The notes below the pieces were generated by a model, which ran no database searches, was not told where the DNA came from, and saw nothing but the letters and a program-made list of their open reading frames with translations. The position numbers were made by a program, and so were the translations under genes. This document shows, one piece after another, positions 53,503 through 62,668 of a DNA stretch of 64,000 bases (position 1 is the stretch's first letter; the number at the start of each line of letters is the position of its first letter). The stretch is from a virus: the IMG/VR virus record IMGVR_UViG_3300032214_001486, positions 1 through 64,000 of that record; one strand, given 5' to 3'.

Positions 53503-54234
53503 CTACTTGCCCCGCACGGACTCCACGAGAGCAAGGGCCAGGGCGTACTCCAATAGGTGCTCATAGGACCATGCAAGATCGGACAGCGTTGCTTTTTGAG
53601 GCACCCCGTTGACAGACCAGCCGGAATTGCCTGTCTTTTTCTTGAACTTTAGGGTTTTGAGGCTGTTCACGAGGCCGGCGACAAGATATGCGTTGATCTC
53701 ACCCCATACTTCGGGTCCGTAGGACTGACCATAAGCCCGGATATTGCGGATTGTGCCCAAGGGGCCGGAGGAAACAGGGTCGGTAGAATGAACGTGGTCG
53801 TTGCTGAACAGCCGGACCATCAGCAGGTAGGTAGAATAGGTGCCTGGGTGGGGGTTATTCCACCGTTTTGTCGTGGGGTTCAGCGTTTGCGCGACAAACC
53901 GATACCCCTTGTTCTTTTTGTACTCCAGCCAGTACCGCATGAGCGTCCGGTGTCGCCCATAGGGGTAGTCCTCCACGACATACGCGGTGTTCTCGTCGGT
54001 ATGCCCATAGAGGACTTCGCCCTTTGGGTCAAATTCAAACGGGGCCCGTTCCCACAATAGCTCTGCGGTACGGATGGGGTTCGCCTCGATCCAGTCGAGC
54101 AGCCGGGCTTGCTCCGGGTAGGCGGCGAGCCAGTCTAATAGGTTCAAGTCGCTGCTGCCCCGCGCCGGGGTGAGCCGCCGCACAATCTTTTGGGCGGCCT
54201 TGTAGGCTAAGGGCTCGTACTTTTCGTCAGACAC
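53503..54234 (-). CDS. Hypothetical protein, 243 aa
   Basis: GTG at 54234 with GAGG seven bases upstream in a leader that is duplicated before the next minus gene. Helical N-terminus (YKAAQKIVRRLTP, WLAAYPEQARLLDWIEANP), aromatic-rich middle, helical C-terminus. No family recognised. Part of a block of large unknown minus-strand genes. Confidence 0.65.
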   Translation of the reverse strand: MSDEKYEPLAYKAAQKIVRRLTPARGSSDLNLLDWLAAYPEQARLLDWIEANPIRTAELLWERAPFEFDPKGEVLYGHTDENTAYVVEDYPYGRHRTLMRYWLEYKKNKGYRFVAQTLNPTTKRWNNPHPGTYSTYLLMVRLFSNDHVHSTDPVSSGPLGTIRNIRAYGQSYGPEVWGEINAYLVAGLVNSLKTLKFKKKTGNSGWSVNGVPQKATLSDLAWSYEHLLEYALALALVESVRGK

Positions 54235-54269
54235 GGGATACCTCGGGGGTGTATGGGGGGAAAGGGGCC

Positions 54270-54299
54270 AGTCTACCCTTTAGCGGCAGGCGCAAGCAA
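54270..54299 (-). promoter_or_regulatory. Minus promoter TTGCTT-18-TAGACT (copy 1)
   Basis: On the minus strand TTGCTT (54299-54294) and TAGACT (54275-54270) are 18 bp apart. The -10 flanks and the leader down to GAGGTATCCCGTG are shared with the copy at 55218-55247. Confidence 0.58.
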
Positions 54300-54348
54300 G
54301 CACGGGGCTCACGTTCCTGCGGCCCGCGCCGGCAGAATACCTTAACAC

Positions 54349-55182
54349 TCAACGCTGAGCCCTTAACTGATTTACTACCTGCCTAATCACCCCCCAAAAC
54401 AGCAAGAGCTTAAATAGGTGCGCCCAAGAGTCATCGTACTCCCCAAAGTTTTCGAGGGGAAGCCCCTGCTTTTTTCTCCACATTTCTTGTTGAATTGCCC
54501 CAATTATGGGCTGGATATGGGCTGTCGGGGCAAAGTGTGCCCTCCAGACAGCAGTTTTGGGGTCATTGTCGAGGATGCACACCCCGCAATCCTGTAGGGC
54601 TTTAAGTAGACTTTCGGGGTCATGGGCATCGTACTCGACCAGCCAAGGGTCGCGGATAACACGAGTAGAACCAACACTGATTTCAACCCCCCTTAGTACA
54701 ACAAAATCTGCGGAGCGGTGAAGTTCGGTGGGGGGTTTTGTCCTTGGGTCCATATTGTCCACAACGTCACTGATCGACATCGTTTCGTGGTTGGGCCACT
54801 GAGACTGCAAAATCAAGAGAGACGGACTTTTGCGGGTTGCGGCTTTGGGTACAACCCAAATATCCTTTATGTTACCTACGGATTGGCCTCCTTCTATTTC
54901 TTCCGTTTCTTTCTTTGCCTTTTTGTGCCATTTGGGCCAAGTACTCACAGGGATGGCCCGCGGGTCCGAGGGAATGACAGGAGGAAACGCTCGAAGAAAC
55001 TCGTTTACGATCAAAGTCGGCCAGCGGTTTCTGGTTTTTTCGTGCCCGTCCCCGTTCTCGGGGCTACCCTCACCACCGGAGGCTATAAGGTCGGGCAGGA
55101 CAGCCTGAAACACAGGCAGGGGCATCTTATCCACAAAGAGATCAAGAGCGGCCCAAATTTTAGGGGGGCTACGGTAGGACAC
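54349..55182 (-). CDS. Hypothetical protein, 277 aa
   Basis: GTG at 55182 follows the same GAGGTATCCC leader as the 53503 gene. N-terminus SYRSPPKIWAALDLFVDKMPLPVFQAVLPDL is helical; a lysine-rich linker (WHKKAKKETEEIEGG) follows and then an alpha/beta domain (FVVLRGVEISVGSTRVIRDPWLVEYDA). Function unknown. Confidence 0.65.
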   Translation of the reverse strand: MSYRSPPKIWAALDLFVDKMPLPVFQAVLPDLIASGGEGSPENGDGHEKTRNRWPTLIVNEFLRAFPPVIPSDPRAIPVSTWPKWHKKAKKETEEIEGGQSVGNIKDIWVVPKAATRKSPSLLILQSQWPNHETMSISDVVDNMDPRTKPPTELHRSADFVVLRGVEISVGSTRVIRDPWLVEYDAHDPESLLKALQDCGVCILDNDPKTAVWRAHFAPTAHIQPIIGAIQQEMWRKKQGLPLENFGEYDDSWAHLFKLLLFWGVIRQVVNQLRAQR

Positions 55183-55217
55183 GGGATACCTCGGGGGCGG
55201 GCAGGAGGAGAGGGGCC

Positions 55218-55247
55218 AGTCTACCCCTTGGCGGCGATAGAAAGCAA
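55218..55247 (-). promoter_or_regulatory. Minus promoter TTGCTT-18-TAGACT (copy 2)
   Basis: TTGCTT (55247-55242) and TAGACT (55223-55218) with an 18-bp spacer on the minus strand; duplicate of the element at 54270. It lies at the end of the beta-helix gene. Confidence 0.58.
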
Positions 55248-55250
55248 GGG

Positions 55251-56366
55251 TTAGAGGGGTTCGCCGGGGCCGCGCCATACGCCGCCATAGACCGGGCCCT
55301 CGGAGCCGTCCCAGGTGCCGCCGTAGATGACAGCACCGCCGCTAATTTCGGCGTCGCCCTCAACGATGGTATCATTGTAGAGCTTGCACGTCCCTACTTG
55401 TGCCCGGCCACCAACGTAAACCCGGTCGTGAAGCTGAGCATCATCATAAACCTGGGCTCCGTCGCACACTTGGCTATGGCCGTAAACGCAAGCACCGCCA
55501 ATGACGACGGCATTATCGCCTACATAGCTATCGTCCGTCACCAGGGCTTCGTCCCCGACCTGGGCGCTGCCCGATACCAGCGCCCGACCCGACACCGTAG
55601 CGGCCCCGGAAACCTCTGCGTCGCCCCTGATCTCAGGAGTACCCGCTAAGGTTGCGTTGTCCTTTACCACGGCATCATCGAACACAAACGGACCTGCGGA
55701 CGGGTCTAAGCCTTCAATATCGACCGTGCTCTCGATTACGCCCGCACCCTCAACGTAGCGCAGCCGGTTGAGTTTGGTATCGGTATTTTCCAGCTCGTTA
55801 AGGTACTGTAGGCATTTCTCCAAAAAATCGCCGTAGATGCTGTAGTCAACCTGTTTAGCCTTATACCCACGGCCAACTTTGTAATCTACCCATTTTTTGT
55901 GGGTGTAGGTCAAACGGGAAGCCTGATAGTCATACAATTCGTCTACGGTCTTGTCGATTGCCGCGGCTGCGTCTGCTCGGAAATCCTCGGCCCAACCCTC
56001 AGTGTACCCTTCTTCTCCTGCGGCCCAATCGAAGATATTGTCTACTTCGTTACTAATTTCGTGGTAGTCGTCGTGCTCAGACTTGAACCCCTGGATATGG
56101 GCGTTCACCTTGACCATGTATTGCTTGAACACGCCCAGGATGTAGCAGTAGGCGGCGATTGCATCCACCTTACCCTTCTGCCGCTCTTTGTCCCTCCGCT
56201 CAATCAAGCCCTTGGCGAGAAAGGCCCCGTAGTACAGCGGCTTGCTTTGGTACTTCTTGTCCTTTGGGCTGTTCGGCTTTAGCTTCTTTTGGATCTTATT
56301 TTCGCAAACGCCGTAGGCGCTGGCGCCCCGCTGAATGAGCACGCTTGGGTCTTGGGTGTAAGGCAT
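55251..56366 (-). CDS. Left-handed beta-helix protein with helical N-terminus, 371 aa
   Basis: Minus ATG with GAGGACACACACC. Residues 1-205 are helical and charged. Residues about 230-350 are hexapeptide-like repeats (DAEVSG, ATVSGR, ALVSGS, AQVGDE, YVGDNA, AQVYDD, AQLHDR), the pattern of a left-handed parallel beta helix. The C-terminal cap YGGTWDGSEGPVYGGVWRGPG recurs in the gene at 61639. Likely a spike, scaffold or binding protein rather than an acyltransferase, since no catalytic part is evident. Confidence 0.72.
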   Translation of the reverse strand: MPYTQDPSVLIQRGASAYGVCENKIQKKLKPNSPKDKKYQSKPLYYGAFLAKGLIERRDKERQKGKVDAIAAYCYILGVFKQYMVKVNAHIQGFKSEHDDYHEISNEVDNIFDWAAGEEGYTEGWAEDFRADAAAAIDKTVDELYDYQASRLTYTHKKWVDYKVGRGYKAKQVDYSIYGDFLEKCLQYLNELENTDTKLNRLRYVEGAGVIESTVDIEGLDPSAGPFVFDDAVVKDNATLAGTPEIRGDAEVSGAATVSGRALVSGSAQVGDEALVTDDSYVGDNAVVIGGACVYGHSQVCDGAQVYDDAQLHDRVYVGGRAQVGTCKLYNDTIVEGDAEISGGAVIYGGTWDGSEGPVYGGVWRGPGEPL

Positions 56367-56395
56367 GGTGTGTGTCCTCTGGTCGAAAGCAGAAA

Positions 56396-57418
56396 TTAGC
56401 GCATAAGCATAGGCATTACCAGCATTAGCTGTTTGCCTGTGTCGGCGTCCAGTATGAGCAGCATTTCGCTTTTTGGTATCTGGTGTACTCGGAAACGGGA
56501 GTAACCCGCTTTTTTGAGCAGCGTGATAAGTTTGGCGCTTAGTGAGTATTGACCCAAGTTTATGTCTACGCTATCTCTTGTCGCGGACACGCCCCGCACG
56601 GGCTGAGGTTGGGATAGGCGGGCCGCCGCAATATTTTCCTGAGTCGGAGAAACAAGGTTGATCTGATCTTCTGCCTTTTTGCCCGTGCGGTTGTACCCCA
56701 GCGTCCGATCACAAGCGGGGTCGAACAGGTCTACCCGGTTGCCTCGGATCTTCTGGTAAACGTCGATAGGGATGATGTAAGAACCCGCCGCAACCGCGTT
56801 TTGCCCCATGTAGATTAGGGGGACTGACGTTCTTTCGCTTAACAGGTCAGACAGCTTTGCCCCAAAACCCTTTATATTTGTGCGTGTGGGCCAATTGCGG
56901 TAGAGATCGGCTACGTCTTTTTCAGCCTTGTCAAAGTAGTGCGCGATGGGGCCATTCAGATCCAGCACGCGGGGGGAGGCTTCTGCCTTGCGGATTAGAC
57001 TCGTTTGAGTAGCTCTATCCCGCCATTCTGTGAGGACTTCTCGCCCTACGTCGGTGAGTACAGCTTGTGTCTCGCTTAGATCGTACAAGGCTGATAACTG
57101 TTCTTTCGCGGCCTTTTCTTCCTTTCGTGTTGCTCGGGGAGCATAGGTACGGAAGGCAGACAGTAATTCCTCTGTTTTGATCGGTTCTGTTAAACCCCGA
57201 ACGTACAACGCAAGTAAAGCGGTGTAGTTTCGATCTGTGCTGGCTGCGAACAAGGCCCGCATGACCCGTGCCCGTGTAGTGTCCTCGTTGCGCTTGACTT
57301 CCTCCCAGGCGAGGGCCTTTTCGACCATATCGGTTAGGTCGAAGTCACGCGCGGCGGGGAACCGGGCATTGACTTCTGCGATGACCCTTTGGGGATCAAT
57401 GTTTTTGGGGGCGACCAC
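56396..57418 (-). CDS. Hypothetical protein, 340 aa
   Basis: GTG at 57418 with GAGGTACGCC upstream. Helical N-terminal half (AEVNARFPAARDFDLTDMVEKALAW), then a mixed C-terminal half ending in strands (FRVHQIPKSEMLLILDADTG). SVDINLGQYSLSAKLITLLKKAGY precedes it. No family known. It follows the promoter/terminator element at 57439-57476. Confidence 0.65.
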   Translation of the reverse strand: MVAPKNIDPQRVIAEVNARFPAARDFDLTDMVEKALAWEEVKRNEDTTRARVMRALFAASTDRNYTALLALYVRGLTEPIKTEELLSAFRTYAPRATRKEEKAAKEQLSALYDLSETQAVLTDVGREVLTEWRDRATQTSLIRKAEASPRVLDLNGPIAHYFDKAEKDVADLYRNWPTRTNIKGFGAKLSDLLSERTSVPLIYMGQNAVAAGSYIIPIDVYQKIRGNRVDLFDPACDRTLGYNRTGKKAEDQINLVSPTQENIAAARLSQPQPVRGVSATRDSVDINLGQYSLSAKLITLLKKAGYSRFRVHQIPKSEMLLILDADTGKQLMLVMPMLMR

Positions 57419-57438
57419 GGCGTACCTCGCAGGGAAAA

Positions 57439-57476
57439 GCCCCGCCAGTATAGCACAGGCGGGGCCGGGTTGTCGA
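57439..57476 (-). promoter_or_regulatory. Minus promoter TCGACA-18-TATACT inside a terminator hairpin
   Basis: On the minus strand -35 TCGACA (57476-57471) and -10 TATACT (57452-57447). GCCCCGCC (57465-57458) pairs perfectly with GGCGGGGC (57446-57439), with the -10 in the 11-nt loop, followed by TTTTCC. Own transcripts starting near 57440 cannot form it. Confidence 0.72.
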
Positions 57477-57495
57477 GCGCAGTTTTCGCCCGACC

Positions 57496-58080
57496 CTAAT
57501 CGTCAACCTTTGCCTTCCTCCGCTTGCTTGTCACCGGGTAGTGCTTATTCATCCAGGCTTTCACGGCTCCGTAGCGTTCACCGTAGGGTATCTGCCCGTA
57601 GTCGTGCGCGACATACATATCCTTTAGGTATTTCGCGGCGTCCTGACTCCAGATGCGACGGGCTTCTTCCTGCTGTTCGATGGTAATGGCGCCCGTATCT
57701 GCTCGGTCTGCGAGTACCCGTTGAATGTCCGAGACAAACATTCGCTTTACGAAGATGCCCTGTAGGGCGCCGTAGAAGTCTGCCGCCAAGCTACCGGGGG
57801 AAGGGGCCGAGCCGCGCACAAGGAACCCGCCATCGCCCCTTTCAGGGTAAGAGCTTTGTGCCCACGCTGCGATGTTCTCCCGCGTCGGGGGCAGCCGTAG
57901 TCCCGGCTGGGCCTCAACCGCAGCGTAGATCAGCCGGGCGGTCTTGCTTTCGTTCTGGTCTACCCATTCGCGCAGACCAGGGCTCTCCCGCTCCCGCAGC
58001 GTGATCTCCCGGTCTACCAGCCGCCACAACGCCGCCGCTTTCAGCCGCAACGCAAATTCTGTGTCTCGGTCTGTGGTCAT
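57496..58080 (-). CDS. Hypothetical protein, 194 aa
   Basis: ATG overlaps the stop of the large upstream gene (ATGA). The N-terminal region LREWVDQNESKTARLIYAAVEA is closely similar to LKAWVDQNIPRTFDLIADALDA in the upstream protein, so the two share a helical module. Basic C-terminus (SKRRKAKVDD). Function unknown. Confidence 0.65.
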   Translation of the reverse strand: MTTDRDTEFALRLKAAALWRLVDREITLRERESPGLREWVDQNESKTARLIYAAVEAQPGLRLPPTRENIAAWAQSSYPERGDGGFLVRGSAPSPGSLAADFYGALQGIFVKRMFVSDIQRVLADRADTGAITIEQQEEARRIWSQDAAKYLKDMYVAHDYGQIPYGERYGAVKAWMNKHYPVTSKRRKAKVDD

Positions 58081-60539
58081 GTCGTCCTCGGTCCTTGTAG
58101 CTGCTCGTCGGTGAAGGTGCCTTCTTCTTCGCCGTTAACGTACTCAACGTACAGGCCGGGCAAGTTTTTACTTATGCGTGTCGATCCTACGCTGACCCGA
58201 TAGAACCCCAACCCGTCGTCTGTCTTGTCACCTTCGGCCCCTCTGTTCTCGTCGGTGTTATCGTCGTCGTCAGACCTGTACTTTTTGCGAAACCCAATAT
58301 CTGTGTGCCACGTTACGGGTTGCTCTGACAAAAGCTGTGTCATTCTGTTCGCATAGCCATCGCTGCCCGGCAAGTAAGGCCAATATGCCCGCCGTAGGAA
58401 GTAGTCGCTTTGGTCCTCTACGGATTGTGTGGGGAGAACCCTTCCAAACGCCTTAGTGAAGTCCGCCGCATCAGCGACAGCCCAAGAGGGTGTGTAGCGG
58501 GTCGTGTCCCGCCGCATTGAGTCAAACCGGCGTTTAAGGTAATCTGCGATATTCTCTCCCCCCTCTTTCCGGTCACGCGCACCCCGAGCTTTCTTATACA
58601 CTTCGTCTTGGATGCCGTAATACTTATGGATAAATGTTGCGAAGGTGTAGTACATATTCACGACGAGCAGAGCCAAATACTTGGCCCATCGACTACGGAC
58701 GCTTTTGACCTGTTCGACTACATCGGAAGGCAGCAGATTTTCGCACAGCAGCACATCGGGGTTGACGATCCAACCGTCCTTAGAAACGCAGAATTTCGCA
58801 AAAACATCGGCCACGACTTGCAAATCGTTATCCAGGGCCCCAAGGCGACCCGCGGCTGTATCGACACCAGACGAAAATAAGCAAGCGTCGGCCTGTCTGT
58901 AATTCAGGGCCCCCCGGCTTTCTTTCACAAGCAGGTCAAGGCAATCATTGACCTTCCGCGCTGCGGCTTGATACTCCGCGAGTAGCTGGGGGTTACAGAA
59001 AGAGAAGGGCTGGATATTCCCCCTAAAGTTCTTTGCGTACAGCCGAGCAAAGGGGTCGTTACGCCACGTTTGCTCGTCAAGATCGTAGGAGAATGGGCCC
59101 AGCAGCAATTCATTGAGGCGGTGGAAGGCATTGAAGAACGTGTGTGGTGTCTCCCGCAAAGGATCGCCGGGTTTGGCCTTGGAGCCTTGTAGCGGGGGGT
59201 GTACGAAGTCAATAAGCACCACAGACTTCCGCTTTTTGGCTTCCTCAGACGCCCTCTTGTAGAATTCCTCGCTCCGATAATTGTTAGGGGCGATCATAAA
59301 GGACAGGCGCAGCGAGGGTAGCCCCCGCTCCAAAGCGAGGCGATCAACGTGGTCTAAGCCCTTAGAGAATTTCTCTTTAGCGTCCTGCCGGAGCATGGGC
59401 CCAAAGTAGTAGTGAGCGGCGCCCTGCTTCCCCTTGAATTCATTTTGCCAGGAGAGCAGAGGGTTTGCACGGTAGCCGTTGGCCCGCGTTTTCGATTGCG
59501 TGTCGGGGGCGACCTTGCGGAAGCCACTATCCCCCTCATAAGGGATGAATTTCTTGTCAAAGAGGTTAGGTAGGTCCAGCCGGATACGGTAGCCCGACTT
59601 CGTGGCCTTTGTCGCTTCGATGACACCGCAAATCTGCGCTTCGGTAAATCCACCAAGTCTCTTAATGACAGCGCAGACGCGATCTCCGGCCGCTATCCCC
59701 TGACTCGACATACGCCCCGCGATCTTGTCTTTGTGTTCTTGCAGGTAAGCGTTGATCAGCAGGTCAATCTTGGTTTGGTTCTTTTCAAGGAATACCTTGT
59801 ACTCAGGGCTGCTTAGGTACTGATTGCGTCCGCCATATTCCTCGTATTTCCCCTCCATGTAGGCTAAGTATTCTGTGTAGGACTGTAGGCTCGGCTGTTT
59901 TTCCGGTATGACACCGGGTACACCTGGGCGCAACCGTTCTTCTGTGAACCCAGCATTGAAGGCAGTATACTGATCAATTGAGGTGCCGGCCGTGAATACC
60001 ACGCAGGGACCGCTGGTGAGGCGGTCTATTGCGATATTCTGAGCAGGAACGTGAGACAGACCCGCCTTGCCGGACAGGAGGCCGATTTCGCGCGCAGCCC
60101 GTTTCGTTTCATCCAGGCTGAGCTTGCCTTGGGGTGTGACCGTAGCAGCGAGGGTGTTCACCAGCATCTTTAGGTCAGCAGCTAAGCCTTTGTACTGGCC
60201 CCGAGCCGACCCCACAGACCACTCCCTGTTTCCCAGGATCAAGGTGCGGCCCGCCTTGCCATCCCGCATGACGCTGGGCGGGTTTGGGATGAATTCGTAA
60301 AGGCCGTCTGCCTGCGGGTCTGGACTTAGGTCCACACCATAGGCCAGCAGGACCGGGCGCAGCAGCAGAGGCAGGAACGGGTCAAGCCCTACAGCATCCC
60401 GCGCGTCCAAGGCGTCTGCGATTAGATCAAAGGTACGGGGTATATTTTGATCTACCCACGCTTTCAGCGCAGGTTTACCCTTGATCTTGGTCGATAACCG
60501 CCTGTAGACGCGGCCTTGTGTTTCGTTGACGGCTTTCAT
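58077..60539 (-). CDS. Large hypothetical protein, 820 aa
   Basis: Minus ATG with CGAGGACACCGACC upstream. It has the shared N-terminal helical module (residues about 22-50), an SIDQYTAFNAGFTEERLRPGVPG stretch, a central alpha/beta region (LRLSFMIAPNNYRSEEFY, KSVVLIDFVHPPL) and a helical C-terminal third with an acidic loop (DDDDNTDENRGAEGD). SAGDRVCAVIKRLG and the final GLYVEYVNGEEEGTFTDEQL look like small barrels. I cannot assign it; virion or injected protein is possible by size and position. Confidence 0.65.
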   Translation of the reverse strand: MKAVNETQGRVYRRLSTKIKGKPALKAWVDQNIPRTFDLIADALDARDAVGLDPFLPLLLRPVLLAYGVDLSPDPQADGLYEFIPNPPSVMRDGKAGRTLILGNREWSVGSARGQYKGLAADLKMLVNTLAATVTPQGKLSLDETKRAAREIGLLSGKAGLSHVPAQNIAIDRLTSGPCVVFTAGTSIDQYTAFNAGFTEERLRPGVPGVIPEKQPSLQSYTEYLAYMEGKYEEYGGRNQYLSSPEYKVFLEKNQTKIDLLINAYLQEHKDKIAGRMSSQGIAAGDRVCAVIKRLGGFTEAQICGVIEATKATKSGYRIRLDLPNLFDKKFIPYEGDSGFRKVAPDTQSKTRANGYRANPLLSWQNEFKGKQGAAHYYFGPMLRQDAKEKFSKGLDHVDRLALERGLPSLRLSFMIAPNNYRSEEFYKRASEEAKKRKSVVLIDFVHPPLQGSKAKPGDPLRETPHTFFNAFHRLNELLLGPFSYDLDEQTWRNDPFARLYAKNFRGNIQPFSFCNPQLLAEYQAAARKVNDCLDLLVKESRGALNYRQADACLFSSGVDTAAGRLGALDNDLQVVADVFAKFCVSKDGWIVNPDVLLCENLLPSDVVEQVKSVRSRWAKYLALLVVNMYYTFATFIHKYYGIQDEVYKKARGARDRKEGGENIADYLKRRFDSMRRDTTRYTPSWAVADAADFTKAFGRVLPTQSVEDQSDYFLRRAYWPYLPGSDGYANRMTQLLSEQPVTWHTDIGFRKKYRSDDDDNTDENRGAEGDKTDDGLGFYRVSVGSTRISKNLPGLYVEYVNGEEEGTFTDEQLQGPRTT

Positions 60540-60555
60540 GGTCGGTGTCCTCGAC

Positions 60556-61611
60556 TTAGGCGGGGCGCTTGGCCTTGTGGGCTTTCAGGGCGGCTTGTGC
60601 TGCTTGGTACTGCTGCGTAGCCGATTGTAATTGTTGCTCTAAAGCCCTATACTCTGTCATGCTTTTTTTGTGGCTCCTGTCCGGCCCCCCAACTCTATCC
60701 CAAGCCTTGAGTCTCCCGTGTAGTGCTGACCGGGTGCGGTCAAGCTCGCGGGCCTGCTCTTGGAGTCGCGTAAACTCTGCCTCCCAAGCCGTGTTTGCCT
60801 CGGGTGCGGGGGACTCTACTCGTTTGGTCGGCAGCATTTCGCGTAAGCCTGGGAGTAAGACGGCGTTGAGCCAATTTTGGGCTTCCGCCCGCGTCGGGTT
60901 GTCTTGTAGCTTCCCGCACAAAAAGGAATAGTTCATATTCCAATTAGAAAGGGTTGGGCCTCCGTACTTCCCTGGGGGGAGGGCTAAGTATGCGGTTTGC
61001 ATCGCCACCACCTCGGGGTGCTTAGGTAGGGCCCCCCAGGCAGCATTTAGCCGGTCACGGTTGTACCGATCAACGCCGGGGGGCAGCGGAGGCGGCCAAT
61101 CGCTTGCGTCTGTCTGAGGCAAAAGCAAGGGGGCCGGGGCAGACCGGGTGTGCGCCCACCGGGGGCTAAGGGCATTAGACACCAGCGCCCCGGCAAAACG
61201 GTCCCGTACCGCTTTGAGAATGACTTGATCTTTGAGTTGATTAGAGGGAGAGTAGATTAGGCTGGGGGGATAGTTGTCAAAGATTTTGATGATAACGGTG
61301 TCTGTGTATTCTGTCGGCTGGATAAACCGATCAGCAGGCACCGTTACTCCCGGTACTTTGCGATAAACGGTCACGGGGCTACCGCTGTAAGTGTTGGGAT
61401 GAAAGGGGGCTTGTGCGGGCAGATACCAGAGCTTCGTCTGCACGGCGGGAAGTGGGGCTGTCTCCAACCCAATTCCGCGGCGTCTTAGCTCTGTTTCAAC
61501 CCAGCCGAGTAGAATGTCCTTGGGGGGAACAGTCTCCCAGCCTAATTTGTGGTCTATGTGTTTAGCGGCATTGGCAAGAACGTGGGCTAAGTACAATTTG
61601 CGCGTCGTCAT
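60556..61611 (-). CDS. Hypothetical protein with C-terminal coiled coil, 351 aa
   Basis: Minus ATG with the CGAGGACACCGACC leader also used by the gene at 58077. Mixed N-terminal two-thirds; the C-terminal 80 residues form a coiled coil (EFTRLQEQARELDRTRSALHGRL, YRALEQQLQSATQQYQAAQAAL). Unknown function. Confidence 0.65.
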   Translation of the reverse strand: MTTRKLYLAHVLANAAKHIDHKLGWETVPPKDILLGWVETELRRRGIGLETAPLPAVQTKLWYLPAQAPFHPNTYSGSPVTVYRKVPGVTVPADRFIQPTEYTDTVIIKIFDNYPPSLIYSPSNQLKDQVILKAVRDRFAGALVSNALSPRWAHTRSAPAPLLLPQTDASDWPPPLPPGVDRYNRDRLNAAWGALPKHPEVVAMQTAYLALPPGKYGGPTLSNWNMNYSFLCGKLQDNPTRAEAQNWLNAVLLPGLREMLPTKRVESPAPEANTAWEAEFTRLQEQARELDRTRSALHGRLKAWDRVGGPDRSHKKSMTEYRALEQQLQSATQQYQAAQAALKAHKAKRPA

Positions 61612-61638
61612 GGTCGGTGTCCTCGGCGGGTTTGGGCC

Positions 61639-62229
61639 TTAGCGGCGTTGTCCGTTTTTGCGTTCCAGCGTCGGGTAGGGGGAGCGGGGGCCGAGCCAGC
61701 GCCCCGACGTGACCTCCCCTTCGGAGCCATCCCAGGTGCCCCCAAGGATCACGGCTGTACCCCCGATCTTTGCTTTGCCTGTGATGCGGGCGCGCCCGCC
61801 GACGTGGGCCTCTCCTGACACAATCGCGTGTCCGCCGACCTGAGCGACCCCTTTAACGGTTGCCCGCCCGCCAACGTGCGCGTTATCAGCGACGATAGCT
61901 TGCCCGCCGACGTTGGCTTGATCGGTGACCCGAGCGTTGCCGTAGATTTGGGCCCGCTCCAACGCGCGAGCGTTGCCGTCAAGGGTTGCAGCCCCGTAGA
62001 TTAGGGCTTCTCCCTGCGTGGTTGCGTTGCCCTTCACGGTGCCCCGTTCCCACACATGGCGGAAGCGGGAGATCCCTAATGCCCGGCGGATCTCCCGTTG
62101 AACCCAATAAAACCTACGGTATGCGTACTGCCACAACCGGGGGCGGCCGGCTAACTTCGCCCCCAGGGCTTCCCAGGCGCGCACGTCCCGGTCATCCTCG
62201 GGGGCGAACGGGGTTTTGATCGAAGGCAT
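61639..62229 (-). CDS. Left-handed beta-helix protein, 196 aa
   Basis: Minus ATG; SD weak (GGTGATGG). A 60-residue helical start is followed by hexapeptide repeats (ATLDGN, AQIYGN, ANVGGQ, AIVADN, AHVGGR, ATVKGV, AQVGGH) from about residue 65 to 160 and the cap LGGTWDGSEGEVTSGRWLGP, shared with the 55251 gene. The two are paralogues with different N-termini. Confidence 0.72.
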   Translation of the reverse strand: MPSIKTPFAPEDDRDVRAWEALGAKLAGRPRLWQYAYRRFYWVQREIRRALGISRFRHVWERGTVKGNATTQGEALIYGAATLDGNARALERAQIYGNARVTDQANVGGQAIVADNAHVGGRATVKGVAQVGGHAIVSGEAHVGGRARITGKAKIGGTAVILGGTWDGSEGEVTSGRWLGPRSPYPTLERKNGQRR

Positions 62230-62277
62230 CCATCACCCTAAACAGCGTGAGCGAGCCTGCGAGGGCCAGCGCGGTAT

Positions 62278-62661
62278 TTAGCGAAGCCAAGCCCAGCCGG
62301 CTTCTGCGTTGCGCCAGCATAGCACAGGGCCGTTGGTGCTGATCCAAATTTCTTCTGTTGTCCCCCCGTTCTTGTCGGCCCAGGTATCGCAGCGGGCTTT
62401 GAGGCCGTCCAAGTATTCCGGGGTCAAGGCCGCTTTTAGCTCAGAGAACCGACCCTGACAGTCTCGGCAATAGAGGCGGCCGTCCTTTCGCCAAGTCAAA
62501 ATCAAGCGGGCCATCTGCGGGGCGTGCGTTTCGACAATCTCCCGCGCCTTTGCCTCCACCGTTGGGCCGCTCAATCCATGCTTACGGCTCATTTTCTGCG
62601 CGAGCAGTACAGCAGCGTTGGGCGCCACACCGAAGGAGACAAAGGGCTTGGGATCATACAT
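62278..62661 (-). CDS. Hypothetical protein with a CxxC, 127 aa
   Basis: Minus ATG with AGGTGCCT upstream. Helical first half (VEAKAREIVETHAPQMARLIL), YCRDCQGRF as a Cys pair, and a later RCD and LCW that may complete a zinc site. Unknown. Confidence 0.62.
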   Translation of the reverse strand: MYDPKPFVSFGVAPNAAVLLAQKMSRKHGLSGPTVEAKAREIVETHAPQMARLILTWRKDGRLYCRDCQGRFSELKAALTPEYLDGLKARCDTWADKNGGTTEEIWISTNGPVLCWRNAEAGWAWLR

Positions 62662-62668
62662 TAGGCAC

